A stretch of 64,000 nt of DNA from Henckelia pumila (GCF_033568475.1 NC_133122.1:147946861-148010860); one strand, 5' to 3'. Counted from the first letter of the stretch, positions 45,178-56,639 are shown. Notes: generated by a model from the sequence alone, not told the origin. A program made the numbers and translations.

Positions 45178-47409
45178 ATGTCGATCCAGAAGACTTGCCT
45201 CGCAATCAACTTTGATTCCGTTGTTAAGGCAAACAACGCAGGAATATCTGAGGTCTTCACCATGCTTGAAGCCTCTGGACTGAAGAAATTTCTGGAATGC
45301 AGCGCCATCTGCGATTTGCCTGTTTTGAAGGAGTTCTTCGCAACCGCTCAAATCGAGCATGAGACTATCAAATGCTTGATCAAGACAGAGGTCTACTCCT
45401 TCAATCAGAAGTTCTTCGCCAGCACATTTGATCTGCCCTCCAGGGGTTTGACAAAATGCACGGATCTTCCAGATGGTAACTGCTCTTATTGGTTGAAGGA
45501 GTTCTCAACTACTGATGCTCCGATCAAACTGCCGGCCCAGAAGACATCTCTCAAAGCTCCATTCAGGCTACTGACTAATATCGTGGCCAAGAATCTTCTG
45601 GCCAAGGCTGGATCTTACGACAAGGTGACGCTGGAGAAATTTCAATACATGGCTTGTATTGCCTCCAAGATCAACGTAAACTGGTCAGACATTCTGTTCA
45701 ATATTCTATGTGAAATGATCAGGGGCAAAGGGCAATCCGAGGGATTTGCTTTGCAAATCTGCCACATCTTGGGCATCCTTGGAGTGGACTTTTCCAAGAC
45801 TGAGCCTCTGCATCCCACCAAATGGCTCAACAAGTCTACGATTCTCAAATTCCTGAACAAGAAAGAGACTGCGGTCGACACCTTGCCCTCAACCGCAAAG
45901 GTTATTGCTATCCCTCAACCGCTTTCAACGGTTCCGGTCGTGGTCAAACCAGTCCATACCAAAAAGTCTGCCAAGCGTCAACTGATCATCGAATCTGACT
46001 CTGAAGATGAATCACGTGAGAATGTTCCACTGATTCAAGCTTTCAGCAAGTCATCCCCGACGGTCTCCAAAGCAGCTGTGTCATCCACGCCTGCAGGCGA
46101 GAAGAAGAGGCAGCACAAGAAGCTAAAGTCCCTTTCTGGACTTGCTCCTACCCTGCCAACGGTCGAGACTACTACCGTTGTTGCTTCTACTGCTCCTCGT
46201 CCTACAAAAGGTGTGATAATCCGGGAAGGTGCCTCATCAGCTCCTGAGGTCACTCTAGCTGATCCCAAAGACAAAGGGAAAGGTGTGATGATCTACATAC
46301 CCAAGGCTCAACCAGCAGCTACGATAGAACTCAATATGATCATCTCTCACGTTCTCCGTACTGTCAAGCGTCATCTACAACGTTTTGACAGATGGCATCA
46401 CTCCCGCACTCACTTGACACTCGCTCAAATATTTCCCAAATGGAAATCTCTCAACGTCATTGAGCAGAAGATGCTTCTATTTGCTGATACTGAAGACATC
46501 GTGGAGGCTCTGGGAAGAAGACATCTCATAGACTTGAAGCTTCGAGGAAGCCTGCTATCTCTGCTAATTAATGAGCGTGTCAAGAATTTCAAATCCAAGA
46601 GTCCTACCGCTGCCGATGACTTTGTGATTTTGACTGGACTACAGGATAGTCTACGTCAAATCACTCAATTACTTCAGCACTTCCAAGCTCTAAACAATGT
46701 CAAAACACCAGCTTCAGCAGCCTGTTTACAAGCTTATGTGCTGGAAGCACAAGTGATGATGAAAACCTTTCTCACCCAAGATCAGGGTGAAGAAGACGTC
46801 TATGCTCTCCCTTCTTCAGATGGGATTCTGACCGATCTCATCACTGCTGACCTCTTTCAATCATCTGCTTTAAGATCGAGTGTGGCAGCATCTTCATCGA
46901 TCGACCCCTCCTCAACCGCAGTCCAAGCAGTTACTCAACCGGAAGCAGTTGTGATTGCTTACTCCTCTCCAGTGACGACCACTCACACTTCTCCCGATCA
47001 TTCACAAGATGTTTTAGAAGTGGTTGCACAAGAGATACCTGTCACTTCTGTGACAGAGGCTCCTTGCAGTAGTGAAGCAACAGTGCCCCCATCGGAGATA
47101 TCAAGCACTATTGTATCACCTGCATCTTCAGAACAGCAAGTGACTGATGCTGATCCAGCACTTCAACCGTCTCCATCTACTGAAAAGTTTATGGAAGATC
47201 TCATTATGGATGAACCAAGTGCTGATCCTGGTACTCCACCAACCATATTGGCTGCAGTCGAAACTATTATATCTCCAACTGTACCATTATTGGAAGGTCC
47301 ATCGGGTAGCTCTCCAGCCAGTTCACCCGCACCACATCATCAGAGTCTAGCCCGGTTTCACCAAGAAATGACCCAGAAGGGCAAATGCTTCAGACTGATG
47401 ATTCTTTAA
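45178..47409 (+). CDS. Third ORF of the SIRE-type element (envelope-like position, unknown function)
   Basis: I start it at MSIQKTCLAINF (45178) rather than the upstream ATG at 44944, because the extra 78 residues overlap a promoter-like region and the related ORF at 56321 starts at the equivalent point. An acceptor-like TTCTTATCTACAG ends 5 nt before the ATG. Residues 1 to about 250 form a compact domain shared with the minus-strand copy (TMLEASGLKKFLE, TFDLP, NIVAKNLLAKAGS, KINVNWSDILFNI). The rest is Ser/Thr/Pro-rich, with a charged region around residues 260-310. I see no signal peptide or clear membrane segment, so envelope is only a positional label. It ends at 47409; a frame change near 47384 leads into the next ORF. 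Confidence 0.8.
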   Translation: MSIQKTCLAINFDSVVKANNAGISEVFTMLEASGLKKFLECSAICDLPVLKEFFATAQIEHETIKCLIKTEVYSFNQKFFASTFDLPSRGLTKCTDLPDGNCSYWLKEFSTTDAPIKLPAQKTSLKAPFRLLTNIVAKNLLAKAGSYDKVTLEKFQYMACIASKINVNWSDILFNILCEMIRGKGQSEGFALQICHILGILGVDFSKTEPLHPTKWLNKSTILKFLNKKETAVDTLPSTAKVIAIPQPLSTVPVVVKPVHTKKSAKRQLIIESDSEDESRENVPLIQAFSKSSPTVSKAAVSSTPAGEKKRQHKKLKSLSGLAPTLPTVETTTVVASTAPRPTKGVIIREGASSAPEVTLADPKDKGKGVMIYIPKAQPAATIELNMIISHVLRTVKRHLQRFDRWHHSRTHLTLAQIFPKWKSLNVIEQKMLLFADTEDIVEALGRRHLIDLKLRGSLLSLLINERVKNFKSKSPTAADDFVILTGLQDSLRQITQLLQHFQALNNVKTPASAACLQAYVLEAQVMMKTFLTQDQGEEDVYALPSSDGILTDLITADLFQSSALRSSVAASSSIDPSSTAVQAVTQPEAVVIAYSSPVTTTHTSPDHSQDVLEVVAQEIPVTSVTEAPCSSEATVPPSEISSTIVSPASSEQQVTDADPALQPSPSTEKFMEDLIMDEPSADPGTPPTILAAVETIISPTVPLLEGPSGSSPASSPAPHHQSLARFHQEMTQKGKCFRLMIL

Positions 47410-47942
47410 TTGAAGCCATGGCCGCAGCTCTAGATCATACCTTGATAAATCGGCTTCATGAGCTCATGCAAACGGTTAGGTCCTTCTCTCAAGACATAAC
47501 AAACTCATCCTTATCGGTCGATAATTCACGCCAGACGATGATTCGGCATTTCGAGACCGTGTCTCGAGACCTTGCTCGTCTGTCCACAGAGATCACTAAT
47601 CATCATCGCACTCAAATCAACACGCTCTCTACCGTCTCTGAACAAGTTATCCGATCCGAAAACCGCCTTCATAAGCAGTTGAATGATCGGATGGACACTA
47701 TGCAAGCCACTCTACTTGCTCAAATCGATGCAAAAATGGACACTATGCAAGCCTGCCTTGGCACTCAACTCACTGAGGTCATCCTTCGACTCAACCAAGG
47801 TGATGCCAAAAAGGGGGAAGAAGAGCAACGTAGAGCAGCAGAGGCAAGAAGACGTGAAGAAGAGTCCAGAAGAAAAGAAGAGGCCGACAGAAGAAGAAGA
47901 GAAGGCGATAGGTCAGGAGGAGCCAGTTGGTTCAAAAGATGA
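47385..47942 (+). pseudogene. C-terminal coiled-coil part of the third SIRE ORF, frame-shifted
   Basis: The 185-residue frame overlaps the end of the previous one and reads as its continuation after a minus-one step at GGCAAATGC. It is helical, with repeated RMDTMQATL and KMDTMQACL units, then GDAKKGEEEQRRAAEARRRE and a very basic, charged tail. GDAKKGE is also found near the end of the minus-strand copy (53618-53866), which supports one original protein. One base lost from an A-run is the simplest cause; programmed frameshifting is possible. Confidence 0.7.
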
Positions 47943-48092
47943 ACAACTTATCTCTTTTTTACTTATCGCAGCTGTATTTTTTTTGTAGGTGTAATAAAAA
48001 TGCTTATTGTACTTAATGAAATTCATTCTCTCAATGAAGTTCATTTTAATGATTTCATATTGTTCTTGGAGCACTTAAGTTTTGTCATCACC

Positions 48093-48106
48093 AAAAAGGG
48101 GGAAAT
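48093..48106 (+). other. Polypurine tract of the SIRE-type element
   Basis: AAAAAGGGGGAAAT directly precedes the 3' LTR. Confidence 0.88.
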
Positions 48107-49543
48107 TGTTGAATCCGATATTTTGGTGATAACAAACAACAACTCATTGTATAGGAATGTGCTGCCAACCATTGTATTTCAGGAATCTACTACAACTTCT
48201 ACCGGAAGCCTGTCAACCGCCTTTGCTCTCGACCGGCTGAAGTCACAAGCCTATCTACTGGCTATCAAAACCAGCAGAAGATAAATCTATCTACCGGAAG
48301 CTTGTCAACCGCCTTTGTCTCTCGACCGGCTGAAGTCACAAGCCTATCGACTGGCTATCAAAACCAGCAGAAGATAAATCTATCTACCGAAAGCTTGTCA
48401 ACCGCCTTTGTCTCTCGACCGGTTGAAGTCACAAGCTTATCGACTGGTTATTCAAACCAGCAGAGGACAAATATCTCTACAGGTAGAATGCCAACTGCCT
48501 ATCAGGATATCTCAAGACAAGTACCTGTGACAAGATGTTCTTTGCAAGATCTTTTATTAAAAGCAGAACCGGCGTGTCAGAAGATATGTTGACTCCTGCA
48601 ATCGAGACAACAGGTTGCACCAAAATGGCAAAAAACACAGAATGACTACAGATAAAGCATTCGACCGTTTATTCCAGTTTTGGACCCTGGAAGTTGTCTG
48701 CAGTGTACGATCTTCATGCAGAATCATCAATGCATTTATGAGCATTAAATGTGCATTCAATGCAGCATCAGAACGTTCAAAATAAAGACGTTGATGATTG
48801 ACCTATATAAAGGGAAGATTGCTCAAGAAGTGACAACAACGTCTACAACAAAAAAAAAGAGAGACAAGCATTTCAGAAAAATCTCAATCAACTCAATCAC
48901 TTGAATAATATCAGAAGTCCTCATCTGATATACTTGAGCACACTTACAAGATCACTCATCTGCTGCTCAAATAAACCCTCGCCTACAGTTCACATATCTG
49001 ATCGTCAAGGATCATCCTAGGGTTTTCAAGCCTCTCGACCGCTCTGCAGTTTGAGAAGCTCAACTCAACTATACACATTGTTGAAGAGAATTGAAGCTAC
49101 TCTGAAAGCTTCCACCAGTCTGATAAGAACTGAGAATCTTATCTGTGTAAATCTAGGAGTTTCGGATTAGGCATTGGATAAGTCCTAAGTCTGAAGTGGG
49201 TGTATTACAAGACGTTGTAATAACCAAAGTCTTCTAGTGAATTCCTTCCTAAGTGGAAGAAGGGGAGACGTAGAAGGATTAAGCCTTCGAACTTCCATAA
49301 ATCGTGCCTTAGTCTTTACTGCTATTTATCTTACTTTCTGCTCATACATTGCATTATAAACTTTGCATCACTAAAACCTCTGAACTATTTCCGTACTATT
49401 TAAGTTGTTCAAATCGTTTTAGAAGTTGAGAAAACAGATTAAGTGAACTAAACCTCACTTGATCATTTCAAAAGTAGAAGAAGAAAAGTTTCAGAGTGTA
49501 TTCACCCCCCCCCCCCCCTCTACCCTCTGAACCGATCCCAACA
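48107..49543 (+). repeat. 3' LTR of the SIRE-type element (1437 bp)
   Basis: Nearly identical to 38085-39517. Differences seen: G to T in the first tandem unit (near 48255), G to A at the start of the third (near 48390), C to T near 49393, and a longer C-run near 49506. The satellite resumes right after it with ATTAC. Confidence 0.95.
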
Positions 49544-49548
49544 ATTAC

Positions 49549-49560
49549 ATATATCTATTC

Positions 49561-49644
<84 letters not shown>

Positions 49645-49959
49645 GTAAATAAATATGTGAGTTGAATTGTAATTTTACTCATATGTCCTTATCTCATTAA
49701 TGTCTTCAATTTAATGTTTTTTTTGTTTTATTATTAGTATAATTTATTTTAATATAATGATAATCTATTTCACATATAAATATGTGATTTGAATTGTAAA
49801 TTTACTTATATGTCCTTCGTTCATTAATACTTTTATTTTAATGTGTTTTTTTATTATTATTATAATTATAATGATAATTAATGCGCTCTTTGTTTTGTTA
49901 TTATTATTATTATAATGATATTATATTACATATATATATATTCTATTTATTATTTATTA

Positions 49960-50000
<41 letters not shown>

Positions 50001-50500
50001 ATATATATATATATATATATTTGTGAATTGAATTGTAATTTTACTCATGTGCCCTTATCTCATTAATGACTTCAATTTAATGTTTTTTTTGTTTTATTAT
50101 TAGTATAATATATTATAATATGCTGATAATCTATTACATATATATCTATGTGAGTTGAATTGTGAATTTACTCATATGTTCTTCGTCATTAACGCTTTTA
50201 ATTTAATGTGTTCTTTGTTTAATTATTATTATAATTATAATAAAAACACATAATATAAATATGTGGGTTGAATTGTAATTTTACTCATATGTCATTATCT
50301 CATTAATGCCTTCAATTTAATGATTTCTTTGTTTTATTAATAGTATAATTTATTATAATATGATAATCTATTATCTATTATCTATTTATTACATATATAA
50401 ATATGTGAGTGAATTGTGAATTTACTCTTATGTCCTTCGTTCATTAATGCTTTCAATTTAATGTGTTCTTTATTTTATTATTATTATAATTATAATGATA
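49549..50500. repeat. ATT-rich satellite, middle part
   Basis: Continues the repeat interrupted at 38084, with the same ATATGTGAGTTGAATTGTAA core, (ATT)n runs and a TA run near 50003-50022. The short open frame at 49881-50066 is an artefact of the repeat. Confidence 0.88.
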
Positions 50501-50508
50501 ATTAATGT

Positions 50509-51032
50509 TATGGATATATGTAAACGAGCCGAGCCAAGCCAAGCTTTTGAATGTTCCAGCTCGGTTCATTTATAAACGAGTCGAGCCCGAGTTTATTTAA
50601 CGAATATATTCATGACTCACGAGCTTATTCGAGCTTTTATCGAGCCTAAACGAGCTTAATATATTTAAACTATAAATTTAAATATTCATTAAATTAATTT
50701 AAAACTAAATTATATATTTGAAAAAATTTTAATATAATTATTAAAATTTGTAATTTTATTCTAATAAATTAATTTTTTTTTTATAGATTTTTCAATATTT
50801 TTCATAAGTAAAGGGTAAATTTATAAATTAAATATCAATACTATTATTTTTTCGTCTAAGAGATGACTTACAAGCCTGTTACTGAGCATGTTCACGAGCT
50901 AACGAGCCGAATATTGTAAAGCTCGAGCTTGGTTCGTTTGCCTTAACGAGCCTCATTAAACGAGCTCGAACGAGCTTTTAACGAGCCGAGACCCAAACAG
51001 TTTGCGAACTGTTCGTCTCATTTATATCCCTA
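50509..51032. mobile_element. hAT-like non-autonomous element (524 bp) inside the satellite
   Basis: Ends TATGGATATATG and TTTATATCCCTA form short imperfect inverted repeats. Flanks are ATTAATGT (50501-50508) and ATTAATGC (51033-51040), an 8-bp duplication with one mismatch in a word belonging to the satellite unit. The interior is non-coding and rich in ACGAGC, CGAGCC and GCTCG words on both strands. Superfamily assignment to hAT rests on the 8-bp duplication and is tentative. Confidence 0.6.
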
Positions 51033-51040
51033 ATTAATGC

Positions 51041-51107
51041 CCTCTTTGTTTTGTTATTATTATAATTATAATTATAATGATATTGTATTACATATATCTA
51101 TTCTATA

Positions 51108-51144
<37 letters not shown>

Positions 51145-51524
51145 TAAATATATAAATATGTGGGATAAATTGTAATTTTACTCATATGTCCTTATCTCGC
51201 TAATGCCTTCAATTTAATGATTTCTTTTTTTTATTATTAGTATAATTTATTATAATATGTTGATAATCTATTATCTATTACATATCTATTACATATATAA
51301 ATATGTGAGTGAATTATGAATTTACTCTTATGTCCTTCGTTCATTAATTCTTATTACATATATAAATATGTGAGTGAATTGTGAATTTACTCTTATGTCC
51401 TTCGTTCATTAATTCTTTAAATTTAATGTGTTTTTTGTTTTATTATTATTATATTATAATGATAATTAATTCGCTCTTTGTTGTGTTATTATTCTAATTA
51501 TAATGTTATTGTATTACATATATC

Positions 51525-51572
<48 letters not shown>

Positions 51573-51894
51573 ATATATAAATATGTGAGTTGAATTGTAA
51601 TTTTACTCATATGTTCTTATCTCATTAATGTCTTCAAATTAATGTTTTTTTTGTTTTATTATTAGTATAATTTATTATAATATACTGATAATTTATTACA
51701 TATATAAATATGTGAGATGCTTGTAAATCTATTACATATATAAATATGTGAGTGAATTGTGAATTTACACTTATGTTCTTCGTTCATTAATGCTTTCAAT
51801 TTAATGTGTTTTTTGATTTATTTTATTATTATAATTATAATGATAATTAATGTGTTCTTTGTTTTGTTATTATTATAATTATAATGATATTTTA
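51041..51894. repeat. ATT-rich satellite, right part
   Basis: Same core units and (ATT)n runs as before, with one short local duplication of the ATATGTGAGTGAATT(G/A)TGAATTTACTCTTATGTCC block near 51303 and 51362. It ends at the TGTTAGG of the second SIRE-like block. Confidence 0.85.
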
Positions 51895-52228
51895 TGTTAG
51901 GATCGAAAATACGTGTAGAGGGGGTGAATACACTATTTTGAAATTTAAATTTTCTTCGATCTGATTTGTGAAAATCAGACATAAGTTTTGTTGCTTAAAA
52001 ATTTGATCTACTCGAAAGATTTGAAATTATCAGGCGAAAGAAATCTTCCTCGCAGATTGAATACTTGTAAGGCTAAGACAAATAGAATAATGTAAGTGCA
52101 GTAAGTAAAGAGATAGAGTTGTTTCTGGATGTTCGGAGATGAATTCTCCTACGTCACCCCTTTTTCTGTTTCCAGAAGGATTCCACTAGAAGACTTTGAT
52201 TTATACAAGGCTTTGTACAAATCCAATC
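51895..52228 (-). repeat. LTR fragment of the second SIRE-like family, duplicated end
   Basis: The 334 bp from TGTTAGGATCGAAAATACG repeat, with substitutions, the first 330 bp of the full LTR that follows at 52229. In LTR sense (minus strand) it is the terminal part. It may be the remainder of another copy into which this one integrated, or a local tandem duplication. Confidence 0.75.
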
Positions 52229-53414
52229 TGTTCGGATCGAAAAATACGTGTAGGGGGGGGGGGGGTGAATACACTATTTTAAAGTTTAAAGTTTTTTCGA
52301 TTTGATTTGTGAAAATCAGACAGAAGTTTTGTTGCTTAAAACTTTGATCTGCTCGAAAGATCTGAAATTATCAGGCGGAAGAATTCTTCCTCGCAGATTG
52401 AATAATTGTAAAGCTAAGACAGATAGAATAATGTAAGTGCTGTAAGTAAAGAGATAGAGTTGTTTCTGGATGTTCTGAGATGAATTCTCCTACGTCACAT
52501 CACCCCTTCTTCTGTTTCCAAAAGGATTTCACTAGAAGACTTTGATGTATACAAGACTTTATACAAATCCAATCCAATCAATTCTTTGAGAGAAACTCCT
52601 AGCAATATTTTTTTTCTCGAAGCAGAACAAACTTTATGCTTTGAGTTACACAATGAAGCTATAAAGTGTGCTTCGGTAATTTGATCTGGATAGCTGTGAA
52701 TGGCTTTGATCTGATCGATTTTGTATATGCTTTCTTTTGACTTGATCGATCTTTGAAATATTTTCTAACTCAGAGTGTCGAGACTTTGATCTGATGATAT
52801 GGGTATCTGAGTTATGCTGAGTGAAGGCTTTTCAATTTGAATGAACTTTGATTTTTGATAGCTTGTGTTTTTCACTCTTGGTCTCGTATCTGAATCTTTG
52901 AAATGCTCGAGTATTTATAATCTTCAAAAGTTTCCAGTGAGCCGCCAACAATCTCTGAAAATGAGCCGCCAACATATCTTATTAAATAGCTCAAAAATCT
53001 TGATTTTGATGGAGGCAGATCAACGTTCAAAATATCATTAAATGATTTTGTCTTTTTCTTCAACAACCTCAGCAACAGTCACTTAGGAGTAAGACTTTGA
53101 TTTGGTTGATAGCTACTTGATCTGTCTTAGATCGATCTGTATAATTCGTTGAAAGTCTTCTTGATTAATCCGGATATCGGACGCTTGATCTGGCAGTTTC
53201 AATTGGTTTATCCGGATATCGGGCATTTGATCTGGTATAAATATTTGATCCTTTTGATATCTCGGACATTTGATCTGGTATATATATTTGATCCTTTTGA
53301 TATCTCGGACATTTGATCTGGATGAATCCGAATAGATTTAGTCTTTAAATCATTTTATTACTTGGTTTTGTTTTGACTTGTTATCACCGAAACTTTAGAG
53401 TTTGATCTCCAACA
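52229..53414 (-). repeat. LTR of the second SIRE-like family, minus strand (about 1186 bp)
   Basis: On the minus strand it starts TGTTGGAGATCAAACTC and ends TTTTTCGATCCGAACA. A polypurine tract (AAAAAGGGGAAAAT in minus sense, 53415-53429) lies next to it, so it is the 3' LTR of the element to its right. The C-run near its end and the TCTACGT/GGAGAATTC region mirror the layout of the other SIRE LTR. It is rich in GATCTG words, several in diverged tandem units near 53170-53320. Confidence 0.85.
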
Positions 53415-53617
53415 ATTTTCCCCTTTTTGGTGATGTCAAAACCAAGTTAATATTCGGATCAAATTTTGATAAGGATGATAGATCAAAGTGCTTTCCAAAA
53501 GTGTTTTATCATAGGTCGAATAATAATTTTAGACAAAATAAATATCAAAAATTAATTTTCCAAGATAATCATTTCATTGATCTGATCTACTCTGTTTTTC
53601 TTCTGATCTGATATTTT

Positions 53618-56321
53618 TTACTTCTTTCCTTTGTTTTTGGCTTTAGATGAGATAGCCTTTTCCCCCTTTTTGGCATCACCACTCTCAGATAAAAGGTCCA
53701 GGATAACCGTGAGTTGGGTACCAAAAGTGTCATGAATCTGTTTGTTGTGAGCTTCAGTGGAGGCTTCGAGACTTTCAAGCTTTCGAAGAATATTTATATA
53801 TTCTGTGGTTTGTTGCTTCTGAACACTCAGAACAGATTCACTGATGTTATTTACCATTGTCAGCACGTGTGACTTGAAATCACGAAGTTCTGCAGAGGTC
53901 TATATTTGATTAATGTGCAATTCAGTGACTATAGTACACAGCTGAGCCAATGATTCAGAAAAAGAGTGACCGGGTCTAACTTCATTTGGACGAGAGGAGG
54001 AAGGTACTGCAGCTTCAGTTGAAGTGGAGGCACAAAGTTGAAGCAGTGGAGCAGAAACATCAGGAGGTGTAAGAACAATATCTTCCATAAGCCTTGACGA
54101 TTCATCTGGATCTATGATGGAGATCTCTGAGAGAGTTGCAGATGGAAGATCCAACTTGTCTTTGAACATGATGGTAATAGGCCTGAATATACTATGAATA
54201 GGATCTGTCATAACTACCTCAAAGATAGGAGGCAGATCCATTACCAAGTGTTCAGAAAAGTCTATCCTCATAGAATCGTCAGATAAGTGAAGACTTTGTT
54301 CTTCCTCAGGAACAAATGGTACCATTGCTGTGTGCGGATCAATATCAGAGATCTTCATTCGTTCTGGAGAGTCCATGATCATTTCTTCAATAAGGGAATC
54401 ATCCGGAACAAAATTATCAACTAGCAATTCATTTGCATCTTGTTCTTCAAAAGAAATAATGGTTTCAACTTGTAAGGTGTTGAGAACAGTTGATGCAGCC
54501 AATGGTACTTCTATTTCAGTTTCATTGATTGAAAAATCAGGAGGGACAGAAATGTCAGTCTATTCTGTATTGACAAGTTGATCACTTGACGCATCTTCAA
54601 AGTGAGAAGGAATCACTGGTTCCTCAGATAGAAATTCCTGAGCAGACTGATCTGTGGGAGCAACAACAATGATCAATGACTTCCGTGGAGGAGGAGCAAC
54701 TCTAACAGGTGAGACGGTTGGAGAGATTGGATCAGCAGACAGACTTATTTCATTTGACAAGGTCAAATCATCTATTGCAGAATGCATATCAGATGAATAA
54801 GCATGCGCTTTGATCGGAGCTTCCAGAGGAAAGTCTTGTCTCATTAAATTAGCATTTGTAGTCAACAAATGAGCGTCATTCTCTAGTTGATTAAGTGCGG
54901 CAGTTATATCAAAGATATTCAAACTTGCAGGATGGATCTTTGCTCTCTGTATTCTGATGTGAGATCGAAGAATGCTTTCCTGAAGCCGGATTTTACAAAC
55001 TCTCTTCTTCCCAGAGCTCGAGAGATGACTTGAGTTTCAGCCCATTCAAGAATTCGTTCCTCAAGAGATGCAATGCTCTCCAGTTTGTTCAAATTCTTTA
55101 TATTTGAGAAGTGATCCTCAGTGCGATGAAATACCCATTTGTAAAAAATCTTCATCTTTATATCGACATGTTTGACAATGCGATCAGCAGTCAGATAAAT
55201 AAGCCACTGGATCTTTGACTGTGGATTTGAGACATCATCAGGCTTTTTGAAAAATCCAGAGCAAATAGTAGTGATATTCATTTGAGTAACTGGAGGGACA
55301 ACACTTTCAACCATAGAAATAGGAATAGCGGGAACTGGTCCAGGCTGGATAGGCAGAGGGATCCGAGGAGGAAGTCTACTTGTCCTTCGTTTCTTTTGAA
55401 AATTTGGCTCAATAATGTCTGCAAGATTCATTTGGTCTGACTCTGAAGTCTCTGAGTCAGAAGAATAAATCACCACCTTTCTCTTTGCTGAAGATCTTCT
55501 CTTTGATGTAGCCTTTTTGGGAGGTGAGACTTCTCTAGCTGCTTCGATTAATAGTGGCTTGGTTTCATCCGAAAGAGTAAGGTCTACAATTTCATCTGAA
55601 TGAGATGAACCACGTTTGAAGACTATTAATTTCTTAGCCATGTATACTTCAATTGCTCTCTCATTCAGAGTCTTGTGCAGATGAAGTGCAGATGAGGGTA
55701 CCAGATGGACATTTAGATCATTCAAGATATCTCCGATTTGAACTGCAAATCCTTGGTATTGCTCTGCAGGAGCAGTTATCATAGCAGATTGGATGTTGAA
55801 CAAAATGACAGACCAATTCACAGTAATGCCAGCAGAGATAGCAACCATAACATCAAATTTTTAGATGTAATTGCATCAAAAGAACCTGCTTTGGCCAGAA
55901 GAGACTTGGCCACAATGTCGTGCAAAATTCTGAATTTCATCTTCAATTCCTTCTTCTTGCAAGGAATGCAGACTGGTTTGTCTCTCAAGGAGTACATGCT
56001 CTTCATCTGTTGCTTCGTTTCGGCAGAGATTGTCGAGAAATCAGTTATGCCGTATCGTGGTAGATCGAATGAAGTGGTGAATAAGGCGGATGTAAGTTGG
56101 ACTGATTCTCCACCCAAGGTTGCAGAGATAACACCATCTTCAAATTTGGCTATCTGAAAGAACTTGGGCAATGCCTGTTTGTAGAGCGATTTCCCTCCTT
56201 CAAGAAATTTCCACAGCCCAGATGCTTCAATTGTTCTGAACATGTCCACCATACCTTGATCTGTAAGATCGAATATGGTGTGGAAATCAACTAGAAGAAC
56301 GTTTTGTGTAATGGGTGTCAT
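53618..56321 (-). pseudogene. Third ORF of the second SIRE-like family, broken
   Basis: Minus-strand frames run 56321-55818, 55848-54919, 54922-54560, 54502-53900 and 53866-53618, joined by frameshifts or stops. The first part starts MTPITQNVLLVDF and shares with the ORF at 45178 the features EASGLWKFLE, TSFDLPRYG, DIVAKSLLAKAGS and VNWSVILFNI. The middle has a basic nuclear-localisation-like patch (SPPKKATSKRRSSAKRK), then an acidic region, and the end has coiled-coil and GDAKKGE motifs. An acceptor-like TTTTTGCAG lies 7 nt before the ATG (AG at 56329-56330). Dead in this copy; useful for comparison with the intact one. Confidence 0.8.
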
Positions 56322-56639
56322 TTCGTTCCTGCAAAAATCAAAGAGATGAATGCGAGTAGTCTGTTCTTGCAAAGAAAATTTAGGGTTCAGTATAAATGTC
56401 AAGTGTTTGAGTGTAAATCCATTAAGTTTAAGTATCCCAAATAAGTGGCAAATGACGTAAGAAACTATTCAAATTCAAATTAGATGCGGCTGATGAGATA
56501 CGCGGCAAATAATAATATTCTAATAAAGTCTCGGGAATGCAAAACGACAAACAAAAATCCCTTATAAATAGGGCACTCGGATGAAAAGTTCGAGTAACCT
56601 TTCGAATTTTCAAGGCAAGAGAAATCAAATAAGTGAATC
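56322..56639. promoter_or_regulatory. Divergent intergenic region between the third ORF and an opposite-strand gene
   Basis: On the plus strand TATAAATA (56563-56570) lies 70 bp before an ATG at 56640, with a TGACGTAA word at about 56452. On the minus strand the same region is the leader of the broken third ORF. A head-to-head arrangement of two transcription units in a retroelement is unusual. Promoter function is inferred from the TATA box. Confidence 0.45.

Larger units (their letters stand above)
38085..49543 (+). mobile_element. Complete SIRE/Maximus-type Ty1/copia element, about 11.5 kb
   Basis: LTRs 38085-39517 and 48107-49543, primer site, gag, pol in copia order (protease, integrase, reverse transcriptase, RNase H), a third ORF before the 3' LTR and a polypurine tract. 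ATTAC flanks both sides (38080-38084 and 49544-49548). Long copia elements with a large Gag and an extra ORF between pol and the 3' LTR define the SIRE/Maximus lineage. I see three substitutions between LTRs besides C-run length, so the insertion is young. Frameshifts near 41320, 42405 and 47385 and a TAG at 41582 suggest this copy is not fully competent unless recoding occurs. Confidence 0.95.
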
